A stretch of 64,000 nt of DNA from TMED26 sp002694075 (GTDB lineage: Bacteria > Pseudomonadota > Alphaproteobacteria > Thalassobaculales > Thalassobaculaceae): positions 1 through 64,000 of the forward strand of contig JAYYDT010000006.1 of the NCBI GenBank assembly GCA_036160575.1, given 5' to 3'. Positions within the stretch are counted from its first letter, which is position 1; each line of letters starts with the position of its first letter. The position numbers were made by a program, and so were the translations under genes. Shown here one piece after another: positions 17,390-26,307 of this stretch. The notes below the pieces were generated by a model that did no database searches, was not told where the DNA came from, and saw nothing but the letters and a program-made list of their open reading frames with translations.

Positions 17390-18835
17390 ATGATTCGCAA
17401 GACCGACTTCTTCATTGACGGGCGCTGGGTGGCGCCGACCAAGCCCCATGACTTCGAGGTCATCAACCCGGCCGATGAAAACCCCTACGCGGTGATTTCG
17501 CTGGGCGGCGAGGCCGACCTCGACAAAGCCGTCGCCGCCGCCCGCGCCGCGTTTCCGGCGTGGAGCCAAACCGACCACGCTGAGCGCGTCGCGCTGTTGG
17601 AAAAACTGGCCGAGATTTACGCTCGCCGCAGCGACGAAATGGCCGAAGCCATTTCCACCGAAATGGGCGCGCCGATCAAACTCGCGACCAACGCCCAGGC
17701 GGCCGCCGGCCTTGGCCATATCAAAGCCTTCATCCGCGCCCTCAAAGACTTTAACTTCGAGGGGCAACTGCGCGACGACACACCGGATGAATATCTGATC
17801 CACGAGGCGATTGGCGTGTGCGGCCTGATCACGCCGTGGAACTGGCCGATGAACCAGGTCACCTTGAAAGTGGTGCCGGCGGTCGGGGTCGGTTGCACGG
17901 TGGTCCTCAAACCGTCCGAAATCGCGCCGATGTCGTCGATGCTGTTCGCCGAAATGATGGAAGAGGCCGGTTTCCCGGCCGGGGTCTTCAACCTGGTCAA
18001 TGGCGACGGGCCGACCGTCGGCGAGGCCATGAGCCATCATCCCGACATCGACATGATGAGCTTCACCGGCTCGACCCGGGCCGGCGTCGCGGTCACCAAG
18101 GCGGCCGCCGAGACGGTCAAGCGGGTGGCCCTGGAATTGGGCGGTAAAGGCGCCAACATCGTCTTCGCCGATTGCGATGTCGCCCGCGCGGTCAAGCGCG
18201 GCGCCCTGCATTGCTTCAACAACACCGGTCAGTCCTGTAACGCGCCGACGCGCATGCTGGTCGAAAGCTCGGTCTATGACGAGGCCGTCGAGGTGGCCCG
18301 CCAGACCGCCGAGGCGACCGCCGTCGGCCAGCCGGCCGAGGAGGGCAACCACATCGGGCCGCTGGTCTCCGAGGTGCAGTTCGAGAAGGTGCAGGACCTG
18401 ATCCAGGCCGGCATCGACGAGGGCGCGCGCCTGGTCGCCGGCGGCACCGGCCGGCCGGAAGGCTTCAACCGCGGCTATTTCGTGCGGCCGACGGTGTTCG
18501 CCGACGTCAACAACGACATGCGCATCGCGCGTGAGGAGATTTTCGGCCCGGTGCTGTCGATCATCCCGTTCGAGGGCGAGGACCAGGCGGTCGAAATCTC
18601 CAACGACACCAGCTATGGCCTGACCGATTACGTGCAAAGCGGCGACAACGCGCGCACTCAGCGCGTCGCCCGCCAACTGCGCGCCGGCATGGTCCAGGCC
18701 AATGGCGCCGGCCGCGCCAGCGGCAGCCCGTTCGGCGGCTATAAACAATCCGGTAACGGCCGCGAGGGCGGCGAGCATGGCTTCATGGAGTTCTTGGAAG
18801 TCAAAGCCGTCTCGGGCTGGACGACCACCAGCTAG
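17390..18835 (+). CDS. NAD(P)-dependent aldehyde dehydrogenase
   Basis: This 481-residue aldehyde dehydrogenase oxidises an aldehyde to the acid. The catalytic residues are in place: Asn151 (TPWNWP), Lys174 (LKPSE), Glu249 (LELGGKGAN) and the nucleophile Cys283 (NTGQSCNAPTR). The C-terminal PFGGYKQSGNGREGG signature is present. The overall sequence resembles the broad betaine/vanillin/3-succinoylsemialdehyde-pyridine-like group, and the substrate is unknown. The start at 17390 follows AAAGGAAAC; the 5' extension to 17105 is frame only. It converges on the GFA gene, with a strong hairpin between. Confidence 0.93.
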   Translation: MIRKTDFFIDGRWVAPTKPHDFEVINPADENPYAVISLGGEADLDKAVAAARAAFPAWSQTDHAERVALLEKLAEIYARRSDEMAEAISTEMGAPIKLATNAQAAAGLGHIKAFIRALKDFNFEGQLRDDTPDEYLIHEAIGVCGLITPWNWPMNQVTLKVVPAVGVGCTVVLKPSEIAPMSSMLFAEMMEEAGFPAGVFNLVNGDGPTVGEAMSHHPDIDMMSFTGSTRAGVAVTKAAAETVKRVALELGGKGANIVFADCDVARAVKRGALHCFNNTGQSCNAPTRMLVESSVYDEAVEVARQTAEATAVGQPAEEGNHIGPLVSEVQFEKVQDLIQAGIDEGARLVAGGTGRPEGFNRGYFVRPTVFADVNNDMRIAREEIFGPVLSIIPFEGEDQAVEISNDTSYGLTDYVQSGDNARTQRVARQLRAGMVQANGAGRASGSPFGGYKQSGNGREGGEHGFMEFLEVKAVSGWTTTS

Positions 18836-18890
18836 GCCGGCGGGCGAAACCTAACGATCCTTGAAAATGGCCTTTAAAAAGGGCCTTGAA

Positions 18891-18921
18891 AAAGGGGCGG
18901 CACCCGATGTGTCGCCCCTTT
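18891..18921. terminator. Bidirectional terminator after the aldehyde dehydrogenase
   Basis: A 13-bp stem (AAAGGGGCGGCAC with GTGTCGCCCCTTT, one G-U pair) closes a five-base loop. It has A and T runs at the outer ends and sits between convergent genes ending at 18835 and 18937. A second, smaller hairpin (GGCC...GGCC, near 18869-18885) precedes it. Confidence 0.8.
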
Positions 18922-18936
18922 AACTTCGCCGCCAGC

Positions 18937-19341
18937 TTAGCCCGGCCGGCGATGATGGCTTGGAACGCCATCGGGGATGTGGTGATAGGGCTGCTGGTCG
19001 ATGGTGAAAATCGCCATCTGCGGCTGAAAGCCCGAGGGATCGTCCAAGGTCCCGATTTTGATGATAAAGGAGCCTGGCCGCGCCGGGCTGCGGGTGCCGA
19101 TGGCGGTGCCGCAGGTGCCACAGAAAAAGCGGGTCACCGGCCGCTCCAGATCGCCGCGCGCGAAGCTCGCCGGTTCGCCCTTGGTGAAACGGAAACCGTC
19201 TTCCGGGACCACCATGATGGCGTTCGGGTTGCCGCCGGTGATGTACTGGCATTCCCGGCAATGGCATTGTAACTGGCCCTGTGCCGGGTGTTCGGAAACA
19301 TAGCGAATTTCGCCGCAATAGCAGCCGCCCTCGATGGCCAT
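18937..19341 (-). CDS. GFA family (glutathione-dependent formaldehyde-activating-like) zinc protein
   Basis: This 134-residue protein has the GFA/CENP-V zinc-binding cysteines: GGCYCGEIRY at residues 6-15, CHCRECQ near 42-48, and FFCGTCGTAIG near 88-98. The family includes Gfa, once described as a formaldehyde-glutathione adduct forming enzyme, but most members are uncharacterised. The ATG at 19341 has an excellent AGGAGG and is preferred over 19392. It is the second gene after the SDR at 19389, 47 bases away. Confidence 0.87.
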   Translation of the reverse strand: MAIEGGCYCGEIRYVSEHPAQGQLQCHCRECQYITGGNPNAIMVVPEDGFRFTKGEPASFARGDLERPVTRFFCGTCGTAIGTRSPARPGSFIIKIGTLDDPSGFQPQMAIFTIDQQPYHHIPDGVPSHHRRPG

Positions 19342-19388
19342 GTCGAACCTCCTGATATGGGTGCCGGCCCAATCGGCGCGGCGGGCCG

Positions 19389-20120
19389 TCAAAATACCTC
19401 GTTAAACGGCCGCAGGTCGATCTCAAAACTCCACGCCGAAGGATGCTGCAGGTGCAATTGCCAATAGGCCTCGGCGATCGCCGCCGGGCTCAGCAATTCG
19501 TTCTCGCCGGCGCTGTCCTGATCCTTAGGCAGGCGTTTGCGGCGGATCGCCCCCTCGACCCCGCCGTCGATGATGACATGGCCGACATGCACGCCCTTTG
19601 GGCCGTATTCGCGGGCCAGACCGGCCGCCGCCGCGCGCAGCGCCGCCTTCGCCGCCGCGAAGGCGATGAACGGCGGGCGCGCTTTGATCGAAGCGGTGGC
19701 GCCGGTGAACACAAGGGTGCCGCCGCCCGTGGTAGCCATTCGATTGGCCGCCGCTTGGCCGGCGATGAAACCGCCGAGACAGCAAATCCGCCAGGCCTCC
19801 TCGAAAAACGCGGCCGGCATGTCGGCGGTGGTGTGGCGAAAGGAGTTGCCGGCGTTATAGGCGGTAAAGTCGAGGCGGCCGTCGCGGCCGTCGACGGCGG
19901 CGAACAGATCGCCGATCCGATCGCTGTCGGCGAGGTCGACGACATGGCCCTCGGCGCTGCCGCCGGCGGCTTCGACCGCCGCCACCAGGTGGTCGAGTTT
20001 TTCGGCCGTGCGGCCGGCGGCGATGACATGGTGGCCGGCCGCCGCCGCCCGCAGGCAGAGCGCGCCGCCGATGCCGTCGACGGCGCCGACACCGAGGATC
20101 AAGGCGAGGGAACGGGACAT
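19389..20120 (-). CDS. SDR-family protein with substituted catalytic Ser and Tyr
   Basis: This 243-residue Rossmann-fold SDR-like protein has a glycine motif GVGAVDGIG at residues 10-18 and an NAG remnant (YNAG, 88-91). The position of the catalytic Tyr is Phe154 (FAAAK, with Lys158 kept), and the matching Ser position (13 residues earlier) is Ala141. It may therefore bind NAD(P)H without classical dehydrogenase chemistry, or belong to the known FAAAK-bearing SDR subgroup of unknown function. GTGAGG precedes the ATG at 20120. It is probably co-transcribed with the GFA gene and is divergent from the aldolase gene. Confidence 0.82.
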   Translation of the reverse strand: MSRSLALILGVGAVDGIGGALCLRAAAAGHHVIAAGRTAEKLDHLVAAVEAAGGSAEGHVVDLADSDRIGDLFAAVDGRDGRLDFTAYNAGNSFRHTTADMPAAFFEEAWRICCLGGFIAGQAAANRMATTGGGTLVFTGATASIKARPPFIAFAAAKAALRAAAAGLAREYGPKGVHVGHVIIDGGVEGAIRRKRLPKDQDSAGENELLSPAAIAEAYWQLHLQHPSAWSFEIDLRPFNEVF

Positions 20121-20309
20121 GGGTGAAACCTCACAAATGGAACGCGATGGGAGGCCAGCCTAGCGCGGCGGCGGCGCCAGACAATCACCCGATGATCATG
20201 GCACCCGTGACAAGAAGGATTGACCGCCGCGCCGGGGCGGTCGAGACTGGCCGCCGAACCGCTGGCCGTCCGGGCCGGCCCTAGACCATCTGACCAAGCG
20301 AGGAAGGCC

Positions 20310-21092
20310 ATGAATTACGTGCAATCGGCGGCCAAGGCGAAGGGCTATACCGCGGCCCAGTGGCAAGCGCGGGTGGATTTGGCGGCGGCCCATCGCAGCG
20401 CCGTCATGCATAACCTGCACGAGGGGATTTTCAATCATCTGACCGCGCGGGTGCCGGATGAAGAGGATCGCTATTATCAGATCCCCTTCGGCACCCATTG
20501 GTCGGAGGTCACCGCCAGCTGCTTCATGGAAGTCGGCTATGACGGCGAGGTCAAACGCGGCGACGGCCTTGTCGAGCGCTCGGCCTATTGCATTCACGCG
20601 CCGATGCACCGTGATATGGACAAGGCGGCGGCGGTGTTTCACACCCACATGCCCTTCGCCAGCGCGCTGACCCGGCTGGAGGACCAGCATATCAAGCCGA
20701 TCGGCCAAACCGAGCTCGGCACCATGATGAAGACCGGTTATGACGAAAGCTATGACGGTCCCGGTCTCGACCCGGCCGAGGGCGCGCGCCTGGCCAAAGC
20801 CTGCGGCGACAACACCGTCTTGTTGATGGCCAATCACGGCGCGCTGACCGTCGGCCGCACCATCGCCGAGGCTTATGACCGGCTGTATTATTTGGAACGG
20901 GTGGCGCAGGTGCAGCTCTACGCCATGTGGACCGGCCAGCCGCTCCGCCATTTGCCGGAACCGATCATCGAAAAGACCTATCAGACCTACCGTGGGTCGG
21001 GCATGCGCTATGGCGACAAGTCCAACGCCGAATGGCATTTCGACGCCCTCAAACGGCTGCTCGACCGCAAGGAACCCGATTACGCCGAATAA
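20310..21092 (+). CDS. Class II aldolase/adducin family protein
   Basis: This 260-residue protein has the class II aldolase fold. Likely Zn ligands are in VFHTHMPFASAL (His-x-His, near 111-113) and in ANHGAL near 175. The N-terminal LAAAHRSAVMHNLHEGIFNHLTAR is typical of the adducin-like branch rather than of fuculose aldolase. It may cleave or decarboxylate a hydroxy-acid or sugar derivative; the substrate is unknown. The start at 20310 has GAGGAAGG upstream and is chosen over 20220. Its last 13 bases overlap the 3' end of the HNH remnant on the other strand. Confidence 0.88.
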   Translation: MNYVQSAAKAKGYTAAQWQARVDLAAAHRSAVMHNLHEGIFNHLTARVPDEEDRYYQIPFGTHWSEVTASCFMEVGYDGEVKRGDGLVERSAYCIHAPMHRDMDKAAAVFHTHMPFASALTRLEDQHIKPIGQTELGTMMKTGYDESYDGPGLDPAEGARLAKACGDNTVLLMANHGALTVGRTIAEAYDRLYYLERVAQVQLYAMWTGQPLRHLPEPIIEKTYQTYRGSGMRYGDKSNAEWHFDALKRLLDRKEPDYAE

Positions 21093-21466
21093 GCGGCCGG
21101 TAAAGCCGCCTTCAGCGCCGCCGTGAAGCCTTGCCACGGCGGCCGGGCGGCCAAAGCCGGGCGCGCCCGGACAGAATCCAGATACCGGCCGGCGAGGCCG
21201 TCCCATTCGGCCAGCCTGCCGGCTGGGCGCGGGGTCCAGCCCCAATCGGCGAGGTCAAGCGCGCCCTTGGCCGCGTTGCGGGCCATCGAGGTGGTCACCG
21301 GATTTTCGTCGCCGCCATCGCCGCCGCGCGCTTGCGGCGCCAGATGATCGACGGTCGGCGCCAGCCGCCAATAGGCCGGATGGGTGTCGACCGCCTTCCA
21401 GTGGCGGTGGTGGGGAAAGGCGTCGGGCAAAAGATGTGAGATCAAGCGCAGCGCGCCAATGAACAC
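21080..21466 (-). pseudogene. HNH endonuclease remnant, N-terminally truncated
   Basis: About 128 codons from a GTG at 21466 encode what looks like the C-terminal half of an HNH endonuclease: HPAYWRLAPTVDHLAPQARG, then DENPVTTSMARNAAKG. The N-terminal half expected in such proteins, with a Cys-x-x-Cys pair, is absent. Reading upstream in the same frame reaches directly the TGA of the GIY-YIG gene at 21500-21502, after only 11 more codons. No credible ribosome-binding site is present. I read it as a decayed gene joined to the end of the GIY-YIG gene; a short functional protein or a former fusion is possible. Confidence 0.6.
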
Positions 21467-21499
21467 CAGGGGCTGGCCGCTGGCTTCGGCGTTCCCATC

Positions 21500-22441
21500 T
21501 CAAGGCCCAAACAACTCCGTCACATTTTTCGCCGTTTGAAGGCGGGCGAACTGGGTGTAGCGGGGGCCTTGCATGGTGCCTTGCGGCGCGTCGCCATAGG
21601 GGATTGGCGTGATTTCGCGGGCCGGCTCGGAGAAGAACAGTTTGTATTTGCCGCCATCGCCATAGGGCTCGATACGGTCGACCGGCGCCCAATGGGTGAC
21701 CGCCGACACCGGCTGGGTTTGGTAGGCGGCGATAAATTTGATTTTATTGAGCATGGCGCCGGCGATGCGCACCGCGAACCAGGCCCGCTCGCCCAGGAAC
21801 ACGCGCTCAAACCCTTCGCGTTGGGCCGGCACGACCAGGGTGTCGCTTTCATTCGCCGCGCCGGCGGAGCGCCACGGGGCCGTGGCGGCCGTGCTTGCCG
21901 CATGACTCGTCGCGTGGGGCCGCGCGACCGCCCGCCGCGCCTGAAAGGCGGTGAGGCCGACCAGGGGTAAAATCTGTAGGATTTCCTGGAGAAAGGCGCG
22001 GGTGTCGGCCTTTTCGCTTTCCGACAGGGCCGGTTCCTGCGGCGCGTTACCGTTGACCAGGCGCCAACTCTCGGCGCTTTGCGCGCGCTTGATCAAGGCA
22101 TATTCGAGCCAGGTGATATGGGCCCGATTAAGCCCCTCGTTGGTGGACACAAAGGCCACTCCCCAATGCCAAAAATCCTTGGCTTTCAGCTGTTGGCCGA
22201 TGCGCGTGCGCAGGCCGTCGGCCTGGCCGATATAGAGGGTGGAACGCTCGTCATCCTCTTCCGGATGGCCGGCCAGGAAATACACGCCGGTGCGGGCGAA
22301 TTCCGCCCGCTTGCTGGTGTCGGCCCAGTTTTCACGGCGAAACACCACGCCCAACCCGGTCCAATTCATGCGATCGATCAGGCGCACGCCCTCGGGGTCG
22401 CCGTCGGGTACGAAAATACGAATGGTGAAAGGCTCCGCCAT
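21500..22441 (-). CDS. GIY-YIG nuclease-domain protein
   Basis: This 313-residue protein has a GIY-YIG domain near residues 50-125: TGVYFLAGHP, TLYIGQADGLRTRI and the candidate catalytic glutamate at 113 in TWLEYALIKRA. A low-complexity Ala/Arg/Thr linker (about 165-200) leads to a second conserved region (WFAVRIAGAMLNKIKFIAAY, EPYGDGGKYKLFF) found at the end of related proteins and of some stand-alone proteins; its function is unknown. Homologues are scattered and often near restriction or mobile genes. The start at 22441 fits the family N-terminus; ATG 22468 and a codon at 22510 are alternatives. Confidence 0.82.
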   Translation of the reverse strand: MAEPFTIRIFVPDGDPEGVRLIDRMNWTGLGVVFRRENWADTSKRAEFARTGVYFLAGHPEEDDERSTLYIGQADGLRTRIGQQLKAKDFWHWGVAFVSTNEGLNRAHITWLEYALIKRAQSAESWRLVNGNAPQEPALSESEKADTRAFLQEILQILPLVGLTAFQARRAVARPHATSHAASTAATAPWRSAGAANESDTLVVPAQREGFERVFLGERAWFAVRIAGAMLNKIKFIAAYQTQPVSAVTHWAPVDRIEPYGDGGKYKLFFSEPAREITPIPYGDAPQGTMQGPRYTQFARLQTAKNVTELFGP

Positions 22442-22532
22442 CGCGCGCCACTCTACGTTCGCCGACATCCTGAAATCGTATTTTATGCGAAAAAGAGTAC
22501 GGTGCCGCAATTAAAGATTGTCGAGTGGCGGC

Positions 22533-23012
22533 TCAGCGGCAGGTCAGGTAAAGCGCGTCGCCATGGCGGTTGTGAAAGGCGCCGGTGGCGCGGCGGCGGT
22601 CGAAATAGCCGCGCGTTGGCGTGGCGGCGTTGGCTGGATGGCCGGCGTCAATGTAAAACCCTTCGGCGTCGCGGCCGACCGCGTGGGTGGCGTCAAAGGC
22701 CGTGCTGTTGGCGATGGCGAGGAAGATTTGCCGCCGGTCGGCGCCATCCGTTCCCGGCCGCGCCGGCCGCTCGGAAAGGGTCACGGTCACGTCGCTCAGG
22801 GTAATTGGAAACCCCGCGACCACCATATTGCCGGCGCAGCGATAGGTCGCCAACGTGGGCACCGTCCGAGCCGCGCTCCACGCCGGGTCGGCGCCCAGCA
22901 GGCACATTAAGACCAAGAGCAGAGGCGCCGGTCCTGTGGCCGCCGACGCGGTCGCCTCACGCCGAGGCGCCACCGTCGCGATGGCCCTGTTCGCGCGCTT
23001 GTGCCGCACCAT
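22533..23012 (-). CDS. Hypothetical exported protein
   Basis: This 159-residue protein has a long basic N-terminus, then a hydrophobic core LLLVLMCLLGADPAWSA (about 34-50) ending in a likely signal-peptidase site. The mature part is small, beta-rich and has two cysteines near its ends (YRCAGNM and the final LTCR), which could form a disulfide. I recognise no family. The ATG at 23012 has GAGAGGAGA upstream, which decides the start. It is upstream of and on the same strand as the GIY-YIG gene, with a 91-base gap. Confidence 0.65.
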   Translation of the reverse strand: MVRHKRANRAIATVAPRREATASAATGPAPLLLVLMCLLGADPAWSAARTVPTLATYRCAGNMVVAGFPITLSDVTVTLSERPARPGTDGADRRQIFLAIANSTAFDATHAVGRDAEGFYIDAGHPANAATPTRGYFDRRRATGAFHNRHGDALYLTCR

Positions 23013-23311
23013 CAAAATCTCCTCTCCCGTCACCACCTTATTGGCCGTGTCGCTATCTGGCAGCAGGTCGAAACAGCCGTTATCATTAATGAACGCGGGG
23101 TTTCGCCGAATTGGCGCGAACGGCCGCCTGATTGGGTCGGTGTTTTGTGGCGGTTTCTTTATCGTCATATGGATTGACGCGACGGCGTCAAGGCCATGGG
23201 CGGCCGAAACCGGACGCGCCGATGCCCGATATCTGTTTTCAGTTGCGCGGCGGATCGCTACGCTTGGCTTCGTCCATTTGGCCGCGGTGCGTGCGAAAGT
23301 GAGGTGTAACC

Positions 23312-23695
23312 ATGTCCGACGCCGCTGAAAAGGGCCGCGCGTTGCTTTTGGAAATTTTTGGCGAAGCCTATGTGGCCGCTCGCGACGGGCGCGAAACCGA
23401 TTTCACAGCCGCTTATAACCGCCTGGCCGAGGAAGCCGCCTATGGCATGGTCTGGTCCCGCGACGGCCTGGACCTGAAAACGCGGTCCCTGCTGACAATC
23501 GCGAGCCTGACCGCGCTTGGCCGCGCCGGTGAACTGCGCGTTCACCTGCTGGCCGCCATCAACAATGGGGCGACGGCCGAGGAAATTCGGGAGGCTATCC
23601 TGCATACCGCGATCTACGCCGGCTTCCCCGCCGCCCGCGACGCGACCCAACTTGCCCAACAGGTCCTGACGGAATTAGGCGTCCTGAAAGCGTGA
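23312..23695 (+). CDS. Carboxymuconolactone decarboxylase (CMD) family protein
   Basis: This 127-residue protein is all-helical and resembles the PcaC branch of the CMD/AhpD-like family: WSRDGLDLKTRSLLTIASLT, then ELRVHLLAAINNGATAEEIR and HTAIYAGFPAARDA. There is no AhpD-type Cys-x-x-Cys pair, so peroxidase function is unlikely. PcaC decarboxylates gamma-carboxymuconolactone, but no protocatechuate genes are near, so the substrate is open. GTGAGGTG lies upstream of the ATG. Confidence 0.85.
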   Translation: MSDAAEKGRALLLEIFGEAYVAARDGRETDFTAAYNRLAEEAAYGMVWSRDGLDLKTRSLLTIASLTALGRAGELRVHLLAAINNGATAEEIREAILHTAIYAGFPAARDATQLAQQVLTELGVLKA

Positions 23696-23976
23696 AAAGG
23701 TTTCTCTTCGTCAGCCCGTCAAAAGCGTTGCCTCGACACCGCTCTCGCCTGCCGCGGCCGGATATCTTGCTAAATTCAATCGACCTGACAATCATGCGGG
23801 GGCAGCGTTATCGGCCCAACCCACGTGGAGGTCGCGAAGCGGGCATTGCGTGACCCGCGGCGACCCGACCCGGAAGAGAGGGTTTTCAGCACGATGATGG
23901 GCCTTCATACGCGCTATTTTTCAGGCTTCACCGTGCCAAGTAACGACCAAATGAGGACACCTCGGGGAAAATAAAT

Positions 23977-25656
23977 ATGAGCGTCTATTTTGATTTGGGG
24001 CGTTATCAGCGCGATATAACCACGCCAAAAACGGAAGCCAAAATTTGGTTCAACCGCGGCCTTAACTGGTGTTACTCGTTCCATCACAGTGAAGCGCTTC
24101 GTTGCTTTCAAAAAGTGGTGGAAATCGATCCAGAATGCGCCATGGGTTACTGGGGCCTCGCCTATGCCACCGGGCCTTATTACAATATCCCCTGGCCCAA
24201 AATGTCCCCGACCGGGCGGCCGAAGGCGGTGAAAGCCTGTTTTGAGTATGCCCAAAAGGCGAAGGAATTATCCGTTTTAACAACTGTCACGGATGTCGAA
24301 AGGGCGCTGTGTCAGGCCCTCGGCCAAAGGTTCCAGTCATCGGCAGAGACCGATGAAGAGGCTTTGGCGCGGTGGGACGACGCTTACGCCGACGCCATGC
24401 GTCAGGTGCATGAGCAATTTCCCGACGATTATGACGTCTGCGCGCTGACCGCCGAGGCGCTGATGGTGCGAACGCCATGGAAGCTATGGGACCTCCAGCA
24501 AAGAACACCGGCCGAAGGTGCCGATACGCTGGAGGCAATCGCGATTATCGAGGCGGCCTTCGAGAAGCTCCAAAGCCGCGGCGATGGCGATCACCCCGGG
24601 CTATTGCATTTCTATATTCACATTATGGAAATGTCGCCTTATCCGGAACGGGCACTCGAAGCGTCCGACAAGCTGCGGCCCCTGGTGCCCGACGCGGGGC
24701 ATCTGATCCATATGCCGTCGCATATCTATGTGCTGTGCGGCCAGTATGAAAAAGTCATTTCATCAAATGTCGAGGCCGCGCAGGCGGATAAAAAATACCT
24801 GGCTTATGATCCGGTGATAGGTATTTACTATATTTATCTTTTGCATAATGTGCATTTTCAAATCTACGGCGCGCTCTTTTCAGGTCAGTATGAAGACGCC
24901 ATCAGAGCGGCCAATGAGATTCAAGATATTGTCAAGCCGGAATACTTGGAGTCTGATCATGCTTTTTTGGTCAATCACCTCGAAGCTTTCTATGGCATGA
25001 AATATCATGTTTTGGTCCGGTTTGGTAAATGGCAAGAAATTCTTGACGAAGAGCTCGAATATGACCCGAGGCTTTTTTGCGTGTCGAACGCCATCCTGCA
25101 ATACGGCAAGGGCATCGCGCACGCCGTACTTGGCAATATCAACGAAGCGAAATGTCAAAAATCAAAGCTGGAAAAAGCCTTTGATTTGATCCCCCCTGAG
25201 CGCCTCGTTTTTCAAAATGACGCCCGTGACATCATTGGGGTGGCCATGGAAATGTTGGATGGCGAGACCGAATACAAGGATCAGAATTACACCGTCGCTT
25301 TCGATCATCTCAGAACCGCGGTTGAGAAATACGACACGCTGAATTACTCGGAACCGTGGTCGTGGATGATGCCACCGCGTCACGCCCTGGGGGCTCTGCT
25401 CCTCGAGCAAGGCCATGTCGCCGAAGCCAAAGAGGTATACCGCGCTGACTTGGGCCTGGACGACACTTTGGTCCGGCCGTCGCAGCACCCGGGAAATATC
25501 TGGAGCCTTTTGGGCTATCAAGAATGTTGCGAACGTTCAGGTGATGAAGCCGGTCAGACCGAGATCGCGGAAATTTTAGAGGCCGCGAAAAAAGTCGCCG
25601 ACCCGGTGATATCGACCTCATGCTTCTGTCGAACCGAGGCGGCCTGCTGCGATTGA
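23977..25656 (+). CDS. Conserved TPR-rich protein with His-rich motifs and a C-terminal Cys cluster
   Basis: This 559-residue, mostly helical protein has TPR-like units near residues 20-75 (NRGLNWCYSFHHSEALRCF), 220-270, 380-420 and 470-520. Two conserved-looking motifs stand out: LLHFYIHIMEMSPYPERAL near residue 210 and HLIHMPSHIYVLCGQY near 240. The protein ends in a Cys cluster (SCFCRTEAACC). These His and Cys clusters could bind metal, which is inference. It resembles a widespread family of unknown function. No signal peptide is present. Base composition is lower in GC than the neighbours. AGGACACCTCGGGGAAA precedes the ATG. Confidence 0.75.
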   Translation: MSVYFDLGRYQRDITTPKTEAKIWFNRGLNWCYSFHHSEALRCFQKVVEIDPECAMGYWGLAYATGPYYNIPWPKMSPTGRPKAVKACFEYAQKAKELSVLTTVTDVERALCQALGQRFQSSAETDEEALARWDDAYADAMRQVHEQFPDDYDVCALTAEALMVRTPWKLWDLQQRTPAEGADTLEAIAIIEAAFEKLQSRGDGDHPGLLHFYIHIMEMSPYPERALEASDKLRPLVPDAGHLIHMPSHIYVLCGQYEKVISSNVEAAQADKKYLAYDPVIGIYYIYLLHNVHFQIYGALFSGQYEDAIRAANEIQDIVKPEYLESDHAFLVNHLEAFYGMKYHVLVRFGKWQEILDEELEYDPRLFCVSNAILQYGKGIAHAVLGNINEAKCQKSKLEKAFDLIPPERLVFQNDARDIIGVAMEMLDGETEYKDQNYTVAFDHLRTAVEKYDTLNYSEPWSWMMPPRHALGALLLEQGHVAEAKEVYRADLGLDDTLVRPSQHPGNIWSLLGYQECCERSGDEAGQTEIAEILEAAKKVADPVISTSCFCRTEAACCD

Positions 25657-25669
25657 TACGAAATCAGCG

Positions 25670-25696
25670 ACCGGCCCGCCAATAAACTGGGCCGGT
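25670..25696 (+). terminator. Hairpin after the TPR gene
   Basis: A perfect 8-bp stem, ACCGGCCC with GGGCCGGT, around an 11-base loop, lies 13 bases after the TPR gene's stop. No T-run follows, so termination strength is uncertain. It could also serve the convergent gene at 25744. Confidence 0.55.
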
Positions 25697-25743
25697 GTGA
25701 CCATGACCGTGTTCGAACCTCCCGCGCGTGTGGGCGACCGGCA

Positions 25744-26118
25744 TCATTGGTCGAGCAGCATGCGGTCAATTTCGTCCTGATCGGCCGGTGCGAAACGTTT
25801 GCTGACTTCCGCAACTCTTGGCCGATTGGCGGCGAGGCGATCATAAGTCTCTAAAATCTCGGTGGTCAGGGAATCATACGCACCAGTTTGGTCCATCACT
25901 TGGCAAACGGTGACGACATCATCGGACGCCCCCCGCATGATGATGAGAATCTCACCCGTGGTAATCGATCTAGCAAATTCAACAAGTTCAAATCCGCAGT
26001 CCGTGACAACGTTCTTGCTGGCCTCAAGTCTCTCTTTCAAAAAACGGGGATCGGCGTCGGTGTTCATAGAACGTCGAACTTTCTCGATGGGCCTCATCCT
26101 TAACAATATCAGTGCCAC
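25744..26118 (-). CDS. Small hypothetical protein
   Basis: This is a 124-residue soluble protein of mixed helix and strand (VVTDCGFELVEFARSITTGE; ILIIMRGASDDVVTVCQVMD). I recognise no family. AGGAGGAGAGG stands eight bases before a GTG at 26118, which I take as the start; ATGs at 26097 and 26067 are alternatives. It converges on the TPR gene and is divergent from the hydrolase gene at 26308. Confidence 0.6.
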   Translation of the reverse strand: MALILLRMRPIEKVRRSMNTDADPRFLKERLEASKNVVTDCGFELVEFARSITTGEILIIMRGASDDVVTVCQVMDQTGAYDSLTTEILETYDRLAANRPRVAEVSKRFAPADQDEIDRMLLDQ

Positions 26119-26307
26119 TTTCCTCTCCTCCTGAAATGCCCTAGGCATAAAAAACCCCACGGACAGGGGCGCGGCGCTGGCGTTATGTCAGCCCCCATCC
26201 ACGCTCGAACACCGTTAACCAATCTTGACTGACATGATGGCATTGCGTTTCGATTGAGTCATGGCGGGTCGACATCCGGCCGCCGTTTTCGGGATTTAGG
26301 AAAAAAT

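Noticed and set aside
17228..18778. 516-codon minus-strand frame
   Set aside because: Antisense to the aldehyde dehydrogenase, which has all catalytic residues on the plus strand.
26149..26169. Minus-strand CCCC-loop-GGGG-TTTTTT terminator-like sequence
   Set aside because: The stem is only four base pairs and no minus-strand gene ends just upstream of it.
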